Origin: Gammaproteobacteria bacterium
GTDB lineage: Bacteria; Pseudomonadota; Gammaproteobacteria; Pseudomonadales; JAUIET01
Assembly (NCBI GenBank): GCA_030429735.1
Contig: JAUIET010000003.1
Span: 310,001 to 374,000, forward strand
Direction of reading: 5' to 3'
DNA: 64,000 nt
Position 1 is the stretch's first letter. Each line of letters begins with the position of its first letter. This document shows, piece by piece, positions 23,834-32,508 of the stretch. Both the position numbers and the translations under genes were made by a program. The notes beneath the pieces are model-generated. The model was given only the letters and a program-made list of their open reading frames with translations. It did not search any database and had not been told where the DNA came from.

Positions 23834-26782
23834 CTAACGCAGTAAATTATCAGTGAGATTTACGCGACTATCTCCGACGGGTCTGGCAATTATCGCTGAC
23901 ACAGCCTGCTCCGCAGCCACTGCGCCACGCTGCACCAGAGGTCTTATCTGCAGCAACATTAACTTACCCTTGGCAAAGGCGAATTCAATGTCCCATGGCA
24001 AAGCCCGGCCGTCGCTCGCCAGGCTGGGTGGGTATTTGCTAATGACTTCCTGCGCCAATGCTCTGAGTTCCCGCATTTCGGTTACCTCAAGCACACCACC
24101 CTTATTGGCCGCTTTCCAGCCGACGCCGCCTTCCTCGCGCAAATATCGCTGGTACGGTGCTTTAGCTTCCGATAGCAACACATTATTACCATCGGCCTTG
24201 AGCAGATACGACGCTGCACTCTCGTTGTCGACGGCGCCACCGACTCCCCACGACAAGGAAACGGTGTACGCATCTCCAGCATCGCTACTCAAATCGGTGG
24301 TTACCAATACTCCGGATTTATCTGAGGGCACACTTTTCATCAGCAACACCGAGGAATAAACCTCATCCGGATTACTTAGTATGCGTGACCGCCATGCCAT
24401 CGCTCGGCGAGAATACACCGACGACCAGACACGGCTAATGGCAGCCAATTGATTATTCAGGCCAATCACATGCGGCACGGTTTCGTTTAACCCGGCACCG
24501 GTAAATTGCGGAAGATCCTCCATGTTGGTGTCGGACCTTACGAACACCCCATAATGCTCGCCAGCCCCAAATTGAGCATTCATCGCATCAACCAGCGACT
24601 CCCTGAATGCGCTTTGCAGCTGAATCTTGCCTACCTCGTCACGCGCAACGTCCAATTCTATCTGGAATTCCTGCTCGCTAATGTCGCCATGGTTTAAGCG
24701 TGAGAAAGCCCGTTTAACCCTTAAACGCGGTGCCTTATTGCCCGCCTCGGTATGGCGGGCAAAAACACCGAACGGCAAAGCAACTGCTGGCGCAATACGG
24801 TCAGGAAAAAGGCGCGCCAGCTCACCTACATTGGCGGCTTTCGGACCCACAACCCGGCCGGATAAGCCGGCATGCAATTGCGCCAATTGCAGTGGCTGAG
24901 TGGCGCTGAGGTCGGGCACCGGTGCCAACACTTTTTCAGTGGCATTGGGCGATTCTGCCGCAGCAGTAGCTAATTCCGCTGTACTCGCTGTTTGCTCATC
25001 TGTGACTTCCTGCAGCACCACGCGGCCGTCTGCTGAGGCCGCCAGTTGCACTATTTTCCGGTCATGCGCTGTTAGCTCCGATAGCAATGATTCCGCAATA
25101 ACAACGTTTGGAATTCCCAAATTGCGGGCCAGCATTTGGATATGCGACAGCGGATTGCCCTCGCCAACGGTGACAATGCCGGCGGCCGGAAACAGGCTGG
25201 ACGTGGTATTGGGTATCACCACAATATCGTCAGCATTAAATTGATGACCGCTCAACTCTTCGCCGGCAGAGAACACTTTTAGGCGTCCTGTTGCCAGACC
25301 CGGATTAAGACCCCAAACACTGTCTTGCGTTATTCCAAACAGTGATGACGTGGCTCCCGTTAGTTTGCTGCTGTCCAACACCAGCAAATGGGTTAAATTG
25401 GCGAGCGGCATCAAGGAGGAGCCACGCAGTAAATCATCCACAAATTGAGCAGCGCGTGGATCCAGTGCCTGGTAGTACACGAGTGCTTCGGCAAACGCAT
25501 GCTTGACGCTTGCCTGAGCCCAAGCCGGCGCTAGTTGCAGACGACGTATCAATCGACGGTAGTGATCCTGGGTCAAACCATCGTCGCTCTTTAACGCAGC
25601 GGCAATCGGTTCGGACAAGGCTCGATATTCACCTACAGACAACCAGCCGAAATTATGCGTCGCCTGCAGTAACAATTCGATCCGTTCCAATGCCTGCTGA
25701 CGCGTTTGCGGCTCTGGTGCCGTGCGAGCAACGGCTAACAACTCTGCTTCCAGTTCCGTCATCATATTCAGGCGACGCAGGTTCTTGCGTCGATCAGTCG
25801 AATTGCGCATCGACTTGCGCAAGCTATCAACAGCGGCAACCAGGTGCGTGATGCGCTCCACACTGTTAGCACTTTGCGCGGCGCTGTGAATCAGTTGCGC
25901 AATTCTCTGGTCCTGTTCGCCCAGCCCTGTCGCCAGCGCACTAAGTCGCTCAGCACCTCCCTTAAGGCTGTACAGGGCAGTCAGATCGTCTGCCAGACCT
26001 GACGCAATGGCGTGAATTTTATCGCTTGCTGCCGGTCTGTCGGCCAGCCATTTGCGAACTTTATCAGCGGTACTTCTGCGAGGTTGGCCATGAATCTCGG
26101 CCCTTAACGGCTCGAAAGATGCGTCTAACTCGGCTAACAGCTGCGATTGCCTTCTTACGCCACGCGTGGGATCGTCGGTTTCCTGACTGTGCGGGATCAC
26201 CCGCACCAGTTCACGCAACAGTAGAAAATGCTGCTGCTCCCATTGTTGATCTGCCAGCATGCCGAGCAGTAGCTCAGCGCCGGCCTTTTGCTCGTCTTCA
26301 ATTTGCACTCTGCCGCGATACGAATTCGCTTTGCGCAACACCCAGCCATCGTCTATATCGATTAAGTATTGCTCCAACGGCAACTCGCGAATGCGCCAAT
26401 ACGGCCTGGCCGCCAATGCCTGCGCGTTACCGGCTTCATCAAACGCGGCAAAAATCGTACCCACCCGCCAGCCAAGCTCTGCCAATCGCTTGCGTTGGCT
26501 GGAGAAAACAGCATGTTGCTTGCCGCCGCCACGGCTACTGCAGGCGTAAGCCTTCGGTGGCAGAATGGCACCATCATTGCAGAACCAGCTGATGGCCTCG
26601 TAAGGGCCGCGCCGATTATCTTTCATTGCCGCCACAATCTGGCGTGCCTCGTTGACCACCTCTGCTGGCGGTGCTTTCATAATCGGTGCTTGCGCCGCCA
26701 GCTGCTGGGCACCAAATGCCGACAGGACGGTACAGAGTATCGCCAGACTTCTGGTGTTGATAAAACGAATGCTGCACATCAT
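23834..26782 (-). CDS. Secreted dikinase-like protein (phosphohistidine domain then PPDK_N ATP-binding domain)
   Basis: About 982 residues from the ATG pair at 26782/26779, which has AAGG eight bases upstream, lies 17 bases after the previous stop and opens a signal peptide (CSIRFINTRSLAILCTVLS then LAAQA). Frame is open to 26830. A long N-terminal helical region (about 60-460) has no recognised domain. Then comes a PEP-utiliser mobile domain with the phospho-acceptor histidine in GNPLSHIQMLARN (H547), and a PPDK_N ATP-grasp domain (about 630-960) with GPKAANVGELARLF, VRSDTNMEDLPQFTGAG and DIEFAF...LLQIRPL. The histidine-then-ATP order is that of glucan water dikinases; PEP synthase has the reverse. 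No carbohydrate-binding module or PEP-binding TIM barrel is visible. Confidence 0.82.
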   Translation of the reverse strand: MMCSIRFINTRSLAILCTVLSAFGAQQLAAQAPIMKAPPAEVVNEARQIVAAMKDNRRGPYEAISWFCNDGAILPPKAYACSSRGGGKQHAVFSSQRKRLAELGWRVGTIFAAFDEAGNAQALAARPYWRIRELPLEQYLIDIDDGWVLRKANSYRGRVQIEDEQKAGAELLLGMLADQQWEQQHFLLLRELVRVIPHSQETDDPTRGVRRQSQLLAELDASFEPLRAEIHGQPRRSTADKVRKWLADRPAASDKIHAIASGLADDLTALYSLKGGAERLSALATGLGEQDQRIAQLIHSAAQSANSVERITHLVAAVDSLRKSMRNSTDRRKNLRRLNMMTELEAELLAVARTAPEPQTRQQALERIELLLQATHNFGWLSVGEYRALSEPIAAALKSDDGLTQDHYRRLIRRLQLAPAWAQASVKHAFAEALVYYQALDPRAAQFVDDLLRGSSLMPLANLTHLLVLDSSKLTGATSSLFGITQDSVWGLNPGLATGRLKVFSAGEELSGHQFNADDIVVIPNTTSSLFPAAGIVTVGEGNPLSHIQMLARNLGIPNVVIAESLLSELTAHDRKIVQLAASADGRVVLQEVTDEQTASTAELATAAAESPNATEKVLAPVPDLSATQPLQLAQLHAGLSGRVVGPKAANVGELARLFPDRIAPAVALPFGVFARHTEAGNKAPRLRVKRAFSRLNHGDISEQEFQIELDVARDEVGKIQLQSAFRESLVDAMNAQFGAGEHYGVFVRSDTNMEDLPQFTGAGLNETVPHVIGLNNQLAAISRVWSSVYSRRAMAWRSRILSNPDEVYSSVLLMKSVPSDKSGVLVTTDLSSDAGDAYTVSLSWGVGGAVDNESAASYLLKADGNNVLLSEAKAPYQRYLREEGGVGWKAANKGGVLEVTEMRELRALAQEVISKYPPSLASDGRALPWDIEFAFAKGKLMLLQIRPLVQRGAVAAEQAVSAIIARPVGDSRVNLTDNLLR

Positions 26783-26798
26783 CTGGCGGGCCTTGCTG

Positions 26799-27710
26799 CT
26801 ATTCATTCGGACGTGGCAAGACACTTTCAATCGCTGGCACCAGGTCTTTCATAATTTGCCCGCCGTTGGCAGACTCCACCATGCCTACCAAAATGTAGCG
26901 GCGCCAAACCGGGCCCCAGACAATTGCCGAATCGGCGTGCCAGTTCTTCCAGGTACCCGATTTACGATAGATCTTTGCATCCGGCGCCGTTTGCAGTAGC
27001 GCTGCGACAAACTTATGTTTGATGCCAGGATCAACCAGAAAATCAAGCATCTCCCTGGAGCGCTCACGGCTCACCAGGCGCCCGGTTGCCAGCAGGTAAT
27101 AGAAGCGTGCCACCTGGGTAGCACTGGCACCGTGGCTGATACCAAAGATTGGATCGGGCACCCGGCGGCCACTCTTCTGATAACGCTTGCCAACCCACAG
27201 TCCGCCACCAAGCTTTTCGTCATACAGTTTGTAGCGCGGATCTGTTAATACGGCGTTTACTTTGTCCAGGCCGCCGACCCGGTCAATCATCTGTGTAGCA
27301 GCCGTGTTGCTTGACTTTCTAATCATGGCGGCCAGTTCTTTCTTCACTTCCGGTGTCATTGTCAGCTCGCCATCGTCAATACTCTGAAAAGCCGCCAGTA
27401 AAATGGCGATCTTGGGCATGCTGGCGGCGTACATGGTTTGTCGACCGTTAACGCGGGCAAAATGTGGATTATTCGGATCTGAAAGATCAACCAGGGCAAC
27501 GGCCATTTTCTTTTGTTTGATCAAACGCTTCCACTCAGGGTTTTTATTCAGTTGCAGATCCAGTGCGGTCTGTAAGGGTTTATAAACGTGTTCGTACAGC
27601 GGTAGCCAGGAATTTCCTTCCAGCAGAATTGGCAGTGGTGGCGCCTCATCAGCTGCCAGTGGGGGCACGCAGGTAACAATGGCGAGCAAAATGGCAGTAA
27701 AGTATTTCAT
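26799..27710 (-). CDS. Secreted class-A-beta-lactamase-like serine hydrolase (second copy)
   Basis: Protein of 303 residues with signal peptide (1-20, ending LAADE). Catalytic motifs are S97-M-P-K100, S133-S-N135 and K250-S-G252 (YRKSGTW). At about 280 mature residues it has normal class A length but lacks the usual glutamate of the omega loop as far as I can see, so peptidase or esterase activity is more likely than beta-lactam hydrolysis. It is a shorter paralogue of the 22448-23821 protein and lies between the nucleotide-transporter-like gene and the dikinase-like gene. Confidence 0.85.
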   Translation of the reverse strand: MKYFTAILLAIVTCVPPLAADEAPPLPILLEGNSWLPLYEHVYKPLQTALDLQLNKNPEWKRLIKQKKMAVALVDLSDPNNPHFARVNGRQTMYAASMPKIAILLAAFQSIDDGELTMTPEVKKELAAMIRKSSNTAATQMIDRVGGLDKVNAVLTDPRYKLYDEKLGGGLWVGKRYQKSGRRVPDPIFGISHGASATQVARFYYLLATGRLVSRERSREMLDFLVDPGIKHKFVAALLQTAPDAKIYRKSGTWKNWHADSAIVWGPVWRRYILVGMVESANGGQIMKDLVPAIESVLPRPNE

Positions 27711-27766
27711 GATCCAATCTCGTTAGTGGTGACAGAAAGAAGCTAGCTCGCTTTGCGCAAGCCCCA

Positions 27767-29197
27767 TCAAGCTTGAATGGCAGCCGTGCTTGGCTCCAGC
27801 TTGTCGGCTTCCCATTTTCTTCTCTCCTTCAAGATCAGAACGGCAACGATAAGCCACATAAGTATTATGACGATATTGAGCAGGAAAAATTCCATTGTTG
27901 TAGCACCTAAAAATCGTGTGCCAATAATCACTGTGACCGCGGCCAGTCCATCGGCAAAGCGTACACACATCGTGTCGATAGCCGCTTTTGCCTTATACAA
28001 GGCTTCTCGCGCAACCGGCAGCCACAATATATGTCTGGCGGTATTGGTTACCGAGTAATTCGTCGCGTTCTCAGCAGTTTTAGCGACTGTCAGCAGGCCA
28101 ACACCGCCACCGCCGGCAGTCATGGCACCATAACCGGCGAGTGATACGAAAGGTGGAATGAGCAGCACACCTGCAATGCCGCCGTAGAAGAGCAGGCGTG
28201 ACACTACGAAAGCCTGAAGCAACATGCCAATCAAATTAACCCAGAAATATATTTTGCTGTAAAAAGTCGCCGTTTCATCCTGCTGTATCCGACTTGCCTC
28301 CTCCGCTGACATGTTGGCAAAGTCGTAACTGTTGGCGATCGATTCTTGCACTGCCGCAAATAAAATGTTCTCGCCATTGGTGGTAACCCAATTCAGCAGA
28401 AACACGAAAGTCGCAATAAGCAGCAGATATCGACTACTCATTATAATTCGGAACGCATTCCTTGGATCTTCGTCAGGCTCATCATCCGCAGCGAGATGCT
28501 CATGACCCTGCTGTGTTTCGCGACGATCAACTACGTAAATCAACCAGCTCGCTATCAATAGCGGAACGGGGGCCAAAAGCAACATGCTGTAGCTGCCGAG
28601 GGCCAGGTCTTTGACCAGATAATTGGTTAGCCAACTGCCAATTACCGCACCGGACGAGGCGCCCAAAGCGATCAATGGAAACAGCCGTTTTCCGTCCGAT
28701 TCGTCATACAGGTCTGCCGCAAACGCCCAGAATTGGGCCACAACGGACACTGCGAAAATGCCTATCCAGACGTAAAACACCACACCGGCGAAAGGAATCT
28801 GCTCAGCGAGAAACCCTGGGCGCAGCAGCCAAAAAACCGGGAATAGCAAAATGAAAAAGAAATTCACGCCGATCAATAGCTTGCCCCGCGGCACCCTGTC
28901 ATAGAGATGCGCATAAACAGGAATTAGCGCCATCAGCACTATGGATTGCAGAAAACCCGAGTAGGCTTTTATTTCGATTTTCGATAAGTCAGCAATCACT
29001 GAAACCGCCAGCCAGCTCTCGCGCACGGGCTTGGCGAGATAATAGGCGGTTAACATCAAAAACACTGTCGTAAATAGTGTGATCGTAAGCCGAATTTCAC
29101 CGGGATAGATCTTGGTGAAGAACGACAGGAATTTCACTCCCGCGGTTTGGATGAACCGCGGGTTGGCATTGTTGTTATCCGTCATGGATTGACACAT
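27767..29197 (-). CDS. ATP/ADP-translocase-like (Npt1/Npt2, Tlc family) transporter
   Basis: Membrane protein of 476 residues with about 12 helices. It resembles the nucleotide exchange carriers of intracellular bacteria and plastids: LTAYYLAKPVRESWL in helix 1, LYDRVPRGKLL in the first loop, FWAFAADLYDESDGKRLFPLIALGASSGAVIGSWL in helices 4-5 and NYSVTNTARHILWLPV in helix 10 (segments named separately). An acidic loop (about 240-258) divides the halves. Substrate cannot be proven; free-living bacteria carry related proteins of unknown role. ATG at 29197, with an alternative at 29185. It is the first gene of the four-gene block and is separated from the OmpA gene upstream by a terminator. Confidence 0.8.
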   Translation of the reverse strand: MCQSMTDNNNANPRFIQTAGVKFLSFFTKIYPGEIRLTITLFTTVFLMLTAYYLAKPVRESWLAVSVIADLSKIEIKAYSGFLQSIVLMALIPVYAHLYDRVPRGKLLIGVNFFFILLFPVFWLLRPGFLAEQIPFAGVVFYVWIGIFAVSVVAQFWAFAADLYDESDGKRLFPLIALGASSGAVIGSWLTNYLVKDLALGSYSMLLLAPVPLLIASWLIYVVDRRETQQGHEHLAADDEPDEDPRNAFRIIMSSRYLLLIATFVFLLNWVTTNGENILFAAVQESIANSYDFANMSAEEASRIQQDETATFYSKIYFWVNLIGMLLQAFVVSRLLFYGGIAGVLLIPPFVSLAGYGAMTAGGGGVGLLTVAKTAENATNYSVTNTARHILWLPVAREALYKAKAAIDTMCVRFADGLAAVTVIIGTRFLGATTMEFFLLNIVIILMWLIVAVLILKERRKWEADKLEPSTAAIQA

Positions 29198-29274
29198 CTC
29201 AGTTTATCAGCACGCAAGGAGCGCAGTTTAACCTGTCTCACCAGGTAATGGTCGAGTCGGGAATTATGACAGAG

Positions 29275-29298
29275 AAAACCCGCCATGTAGGCGGGTTT
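29275..29298 (-). terminator. Rho-independent terminator of the OmpA-family gene
   Basis: AAACCCGCC (29276-29284) and GGCGGGTTT (29290-29298) form a perfect nine-pair stem with a five-base loop; on the minus strand it is followed by TTTT. It lies 18 bases after the OmpA-family stop and separates that gene from the nucleotide-transporter-like block. Confidence 0.85.
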
Positions 29299-29316
29299 CG
29301 ATTACGCGCAGTGGTT

Positions 29317-30747
29317 TTACAGAATCGGCTTGATCAAAAGATCAATGCGACGGTTCCGCTTGCGACCTTCAGCGGTTTCGTTATTAGCTACCGGTCTTGA
29401 TTCACCAAAACCTACCGCTGTAATTTTCTGATTTTGCAGATCATTCATGTTGGCTTGCAGGTAAGTCAAGACGGCGTCTGCGCGCTTTTGCGACAATACG
29501 AGATTGCTGGCATCTCCACCAAAAGAGTCGGTATGTCCTTCAATAGTCACTTCCGAATTCGGAAAGATGCGCATTGCATCGATCACTTTGCGCAAAGTCA
29601 CGAAATATTGTGACGAAATAACCGATTTTCCGGAATCAAAATTCAGACCAACCATACGGATCACCACGTTGTTTCCCTGACGATACACTGAGGCCTCTTC
29701 ACTGTCGAACATGGCTTCCGTTTGCACGAATTTGCGCCGAATCTCCTCTTGCTGCTTCATTCGATTCGATTGAGTACCCAGCTTTTGTTCCAATAGGCGT
29801 AACTCACTTTCTAACGCCATGATCTCATCTCGACGCTCGCTGAGTTCAAACGAGTCTTTGCGCAAACGCTCGATGCTTGCTACCAGTTCTTTTGTAGGCT
29901 TGTCCAGGCCGCTGTCGAATTCGACCACCATATCAAGTGCACTGCCCACACGCTCCAGGGGTTTTTCCGCAGAAAGTGCAAAGTCTTCCAGGCTGAGTTC
30001 TTTATCCTTAACGCCTTGCAACACTTCGTTCAGATAAAGCGCATGCTTTGCCTGGTACTTCGCCTGCCGAGCAAGAGAGCGAGCTTCGTCCGTGTCGTAG
30101 CGATTAGAGTTAAGCTTCTTCTCTGCATCCGCCAACAAGGAGCGCGCCTGCTCCAAAGTTTTTGGCGCCAGTTTTTTAACTTTCTGCTTATCGGCCAGCT
30201 CAATGAGACGACGCGCCTCAGCAAGATAATTATTCTTGATCGCTGCCAGTTCTGCCGCGCGGTATTTTCCATTGGCATCAGCGCCTTTGCGTTTGGCCGA
30301 GTTTATGTTCCCGCCTTCAAGCCTTCGCGCAGCCTCAGCAAACAATTCTTCCGCTTCCTGCCATTCTTCAGCCGCGTACTTTTCCGCTTCAGCCGATTCG
30401 GCATCATTTCTCGCTTGAATTTCCGAGGCCAGGCTTACTTCAGCAACACGCGTTGCCGCGACGGCCGCGCGCAAGTGCTTCACTGCTTTTTCAAGGTCAG
30501 AATTTATCCCTTCCAAACTTTTTTTGCGCGACAGCTTGTCTTCCGCAGATTTGTAGTACGCAGTCGCTTTTGAATAATTATCTGGCGCGAGTATGTGCGC
30601 GCGGGCTTCATTTGCTGCCTTCACTGCATTGTCGGCCGCGGCAAATAAATTGCCACGAATATCTTCAGCGCTGGCTGTTCCTGCAAGCAAAAAAATCAGT
30701 AGCACAAGGCCGGAAAAACTGAAAATGCGGGTAATCATGTTGCGCAT
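29317..30747 (-). CDS. OmpA-family protein with long helical N-terminal region (DUF4398-like)
   Basis: 476 residues from the ATG at 30747, which has AGGA seven bases upstream and opens a signal peptide (ITRIFSFSGLVLLIFLL then TASAED). Residues 30-290 are alanine- and glutamate-rich helices with repeated EARRLIELADKQK / AARRLEGG / QARSLLADAEKK segments (DUF4398-type), likely a periplasmic coiled rod. The C-terminal OmpA domain (about 360-476) binds peptidoglycan: GLNFDSGKSVI, VTIEGHTDSFGG, LSQKRADAVLTYL and GFGESRPVANN. No beta-barrel is visible. A LysM lipoprotein gene follows upstream on the same strand, so both may tether the envelope. Confidence 0.88.
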   Translation of the reverse strand: MRNMITRIFSFSGLVLLIFLLAGTASAEDIRGNLFAAADNAVKAANEARAHILAPDNYSKATAYYKSAEDKLSRKKSLEGINSDLEKAVKHLRAAVAATRVAEVSLASEIQARNDAESAEAEKYAAEEWQEAEELFAEAARRLEGGNINSAKRKGADANGKYRAAELAAIKNNYLAEARRLIELADKQKVKKLAPKTLEQARSLLADAEKKLNSNRYDTDEARSLARQAKYQAKHALYLNEVLQGVKDKELSLEDFALSAEKPLERVGSALDMVVEFDSGLDKPTKELVASIERLRKDSFELSERRDEIMALESELRLLEQKLGTQSNRMKQQEEIRRKFVQTEAMFDSEEASVYRQGNNVVIRMVGLNFDSGKSVISSQYFVTLRKVIDAMRIFPNSEVTIEGHTDSFGGDASNLVLSQKRADAVLTYLQANMNDLQNQKITAVGFGESRPVANNETAEGRKRNRRIDLLIKPIL

Positions 30748-30833
30748 AGCGATATCCTGTGTAGGTTTTCTCTGCTGCATAGACGTGGGGGCAGAGGTAA
30801 GAGTCACATTCTTTTTTAGCAACCGTGTGCCAG

Positions 30834-31370
30834 CTAACGGTTAATCTCCAACACTTCGCCAACAAAGATTTCATTGGCATCGTTAATTTCATTGTCGGCA
30901 ATTAATTTGGCAAGTGAAATCTGATATTGTTTTGCGATTTTGTACAAAGTGTCGCCTTGCTGAACTTCATGCTCTATGCGTTTTGAAGCTAATTTCCCAG
31001 CCTTTGCTGAACTGCTGACTGCCTTCGAATCAGCGGTGCGCGGTTGTTGCGTCCCGAAAACGGGTGCTTGGTCAAAGTCGTCGGCGTCAGTATCCAGTTC
31101 ATCGAAGAACTCACCGTCGTAAGGCTGTGCTATTTCTTCTCCGCCTTCACCTGCTTCTTCAACGCTCGTTCGCCGTTCACGCAACTGCTCATGCTGGGTG
31201 TATTGATCTGCTAGCGATTCGTTTTTTTCGCTATTCCTGCTTGCAACTCCCGGGGAATCAGGCGAGCTAATCCGTTTCGTGTCGGGAGCTTCTGCATCAG
31301 AACAAGCGCCCAGCAGCAACAGAGGTAGCGCGAGCACGACCGCAAAACCTGAATGAGCGTGCATATTCAT
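30834..31370 (-). CDS. LysM-domain lipoprotein
   Basis: 178 residues from the ATG at 31370, preceded by GGTGA. A lipoprotein signal ends in LLLGAC (lipobox cysteine near residue 22). A long acidic linker (about 30-125, rich in E, D, S) leads to one C-terminal LysM domain (about 130-178: HEVQQGDTLYKIAKQYQISLAKLIADN, EIFVGEVLEI, segments of the standard LysM fold) that binds peptidoglycan. It ends 87 bases before the OmpA-family start on the same strand, so they may share a transcript. Confidence 0.85.
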   Translation of the reverse strand: MNMHAHSGFAVVLALPLLLLGACSDAEAPDTKRISSPDSPGVASRNSEKNESLADQYTQHEQLRERRTSVEEAGEGGEEIAQPYDGEFFDELDTDADDFDQAPVFGTQQPRTADSKAVSSSAKAGKLASKRIEHEVQQGDTLYKIAKQYQISLAKLIADNEINDANEIFVGEVLEINR

Positions 31371-31474
31371 AAGATCACCAGTTATTCGGTTTACGACTCC
31401 TGATAGACGAAGCGATCTCTTCAAAAGTCACACAAATTCTGGAGATCAGTTCCGGAGCATATGTACCTGTACGT

Positions 31475-31817
31475 TAAGGGACACTAGAGCGAACTGCGTA
31501 TCTTGCCATAGGCTTTTTTCAGTTCCTCGCCGAGCAGTTCAATGGCAGCTTCAAGATCTTCAGAGCTATCAGCTGCCTGTTTTTGCACCTGACTAATTTT
31601 ACCCTCAAATCGCTCCCATTTAGCCTCAAGCTCTTCCCATTCATCTTCCAGCTCGGCTTTTCCCAGGTGGATTTTCAAACGAAGCTCATCTCGCTCGGTT
31701 TTCAGCGTTTTAAAAACGTTTGCCATCGGTTTTTGTTCAGTCATTTGGGACTCTCTGTGGTTCATTTCTCTTGTAGACGGCAATTTAAACTAAATTGTCA
31801 CAGCCTAGTGTCCCTTA
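31475..31817. repeat. Perfect 13-bp inverted repeat framing a small gene
   Basis: TAAGGGACACTAG at 31475-31487 and its exact reverse complement CTAGTGTCCCTTA at 31805-31817 flank a 343-base unit holding one small gene; the left arm overlaps that gene's stop codon and the right arm lies about 60 bases before its start. I see no target-site duplication next to either arm and no transposase, so it could be the ends of a small non-autonomous element, a long-range RNA stem, or a paired regulator site. Confidence 0.55.
31484..31744 (-). CDS. Small coiled-coil protein
   Basis: 86 residues from the ATG at 31744 (an ATG at 31765 would add seven). The sequence is almost entirely one charged helix with heptad-like spacing (KTERDELRLKIHLGK then EEWEELEAKWERFEGK). 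No signal or membrane segment. Similar short proteins occur in many Gammaproteobacteria without a known function; they resemble small stress or envelope-associated helical proteins. It sits alone, framed by the 13-bp inverted repeat, and is divergent to mgtC. Confidence 0.7.
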   Translation of the reverse strand: MTEQKPMANVFKTLKTERDELRLKIHLGKAELEDEWEELEAKWERFEGKISQVQKQAADSSEDLEAAIELLGEELKKAYGKIRSSL

Positions 31818-31929
31818 CCATAAGTAAGCCCACTCAGATTACACTGGCATGTATGTGAGACCATGCGTCATACTTGCTGGTTTGCAAAACTAACAAGGAA
31901 AGCTTTACCTGGAAATTGGCTCTTACTGA

Positions 31930-32427
31930 ATGATGGACATAACTCAAGTATTTCTCATTGAACCCTATAGCTGGCCGGCTGTTGGCACCGCCGTGTTTTG
32001 TGGGGCAATAATTGGTCTGGAGCGGCAATTGCGCGGTAAACCAGTAGGTATTCGAACATCTTCTTTAATAACACTGGGCACCTATCTTTTTGTGGCTACT
32101 GCTTACATGCTGGATACAGAGAACACTGACCCTACGCGCGTCATTGGGCAGGTAATTACCGGGATCGGGTTTTTGGGTGCCGGCGTCATGCTGGCCAAAG
32201 ACGGTGGCGTGGTAGGGGTAACATCTGCCGCAAGCATCTGGGTATTAGCGTCAGTTGGTGTGATTGTCGCGATGGACCACCTCTTGCCGGCAATAAAACT
32301 GTCTTTACTGGTGGTAATGATACTTTACGGCGTGGATTTTCTCGAAGTACATACCAAGGCCTTCAGCCGCGGTGTGCACGCAAGAATGCGTGGCTTTACC
32401 AGTAATAAAAAAACACGTGGTGAATAG
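31930..32427 (+). CDS. MgtC/SapB-family membrane protein
   Basis: 165 residues with four to five helices. Family motifs are GAIIGLERQLRGKPVGIRTSSLI (about 22-45), RVIGQVITGIGFLGAGVML (about 70-90) and TSAASIWVLASVGV. It is the short form without the C-terminal ACT-like cytoplasmic domain found in Salmonella MgtC. Members affect Mg2+ limitation survival and F-type ATP synthase. It opens a run of Mg2+ and tension related genes on the same strand. Confidence 0.88.
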   Translation: MMDITQVFLIEPYSWPAVGTAVFCGAIIGLERQLRGKPVGIRTSSLITLGTYLFVATAYMLDTENTDPTRVIGQVITGIGFLGAGVMLAKDGGVVGVTSAASIWVLASVGVIVAMDHLLPAIKLSLLVVMILYGVDFLEVHTKAFSRGVHARMRGFTSNKKTRGE

Positions 32428-32508
32428 CAATCTCAAGCATGTGACTCAAAGCCTTCTGCAGCCGTCAAAGTAAATGGAATTCTGCATTGATGCAACCAAG
32501 GAGGCGAC

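Noticed and set aside
22448-27710. The serine hydrolases as beta-lactamase resistance genes
   Set aside because: They have long family-specific insertions, KSG motifs and envelope-enzyme neighbours; no resistance or mobile genes are near.
31475-31817. Insertion sequence framed by 13-bp terminal repeats
   Set aside because: The enclosed gene is an 86-residue coiled coil, not a transposase, and I see no flanking target duplication; kept only as an inverted repeat.
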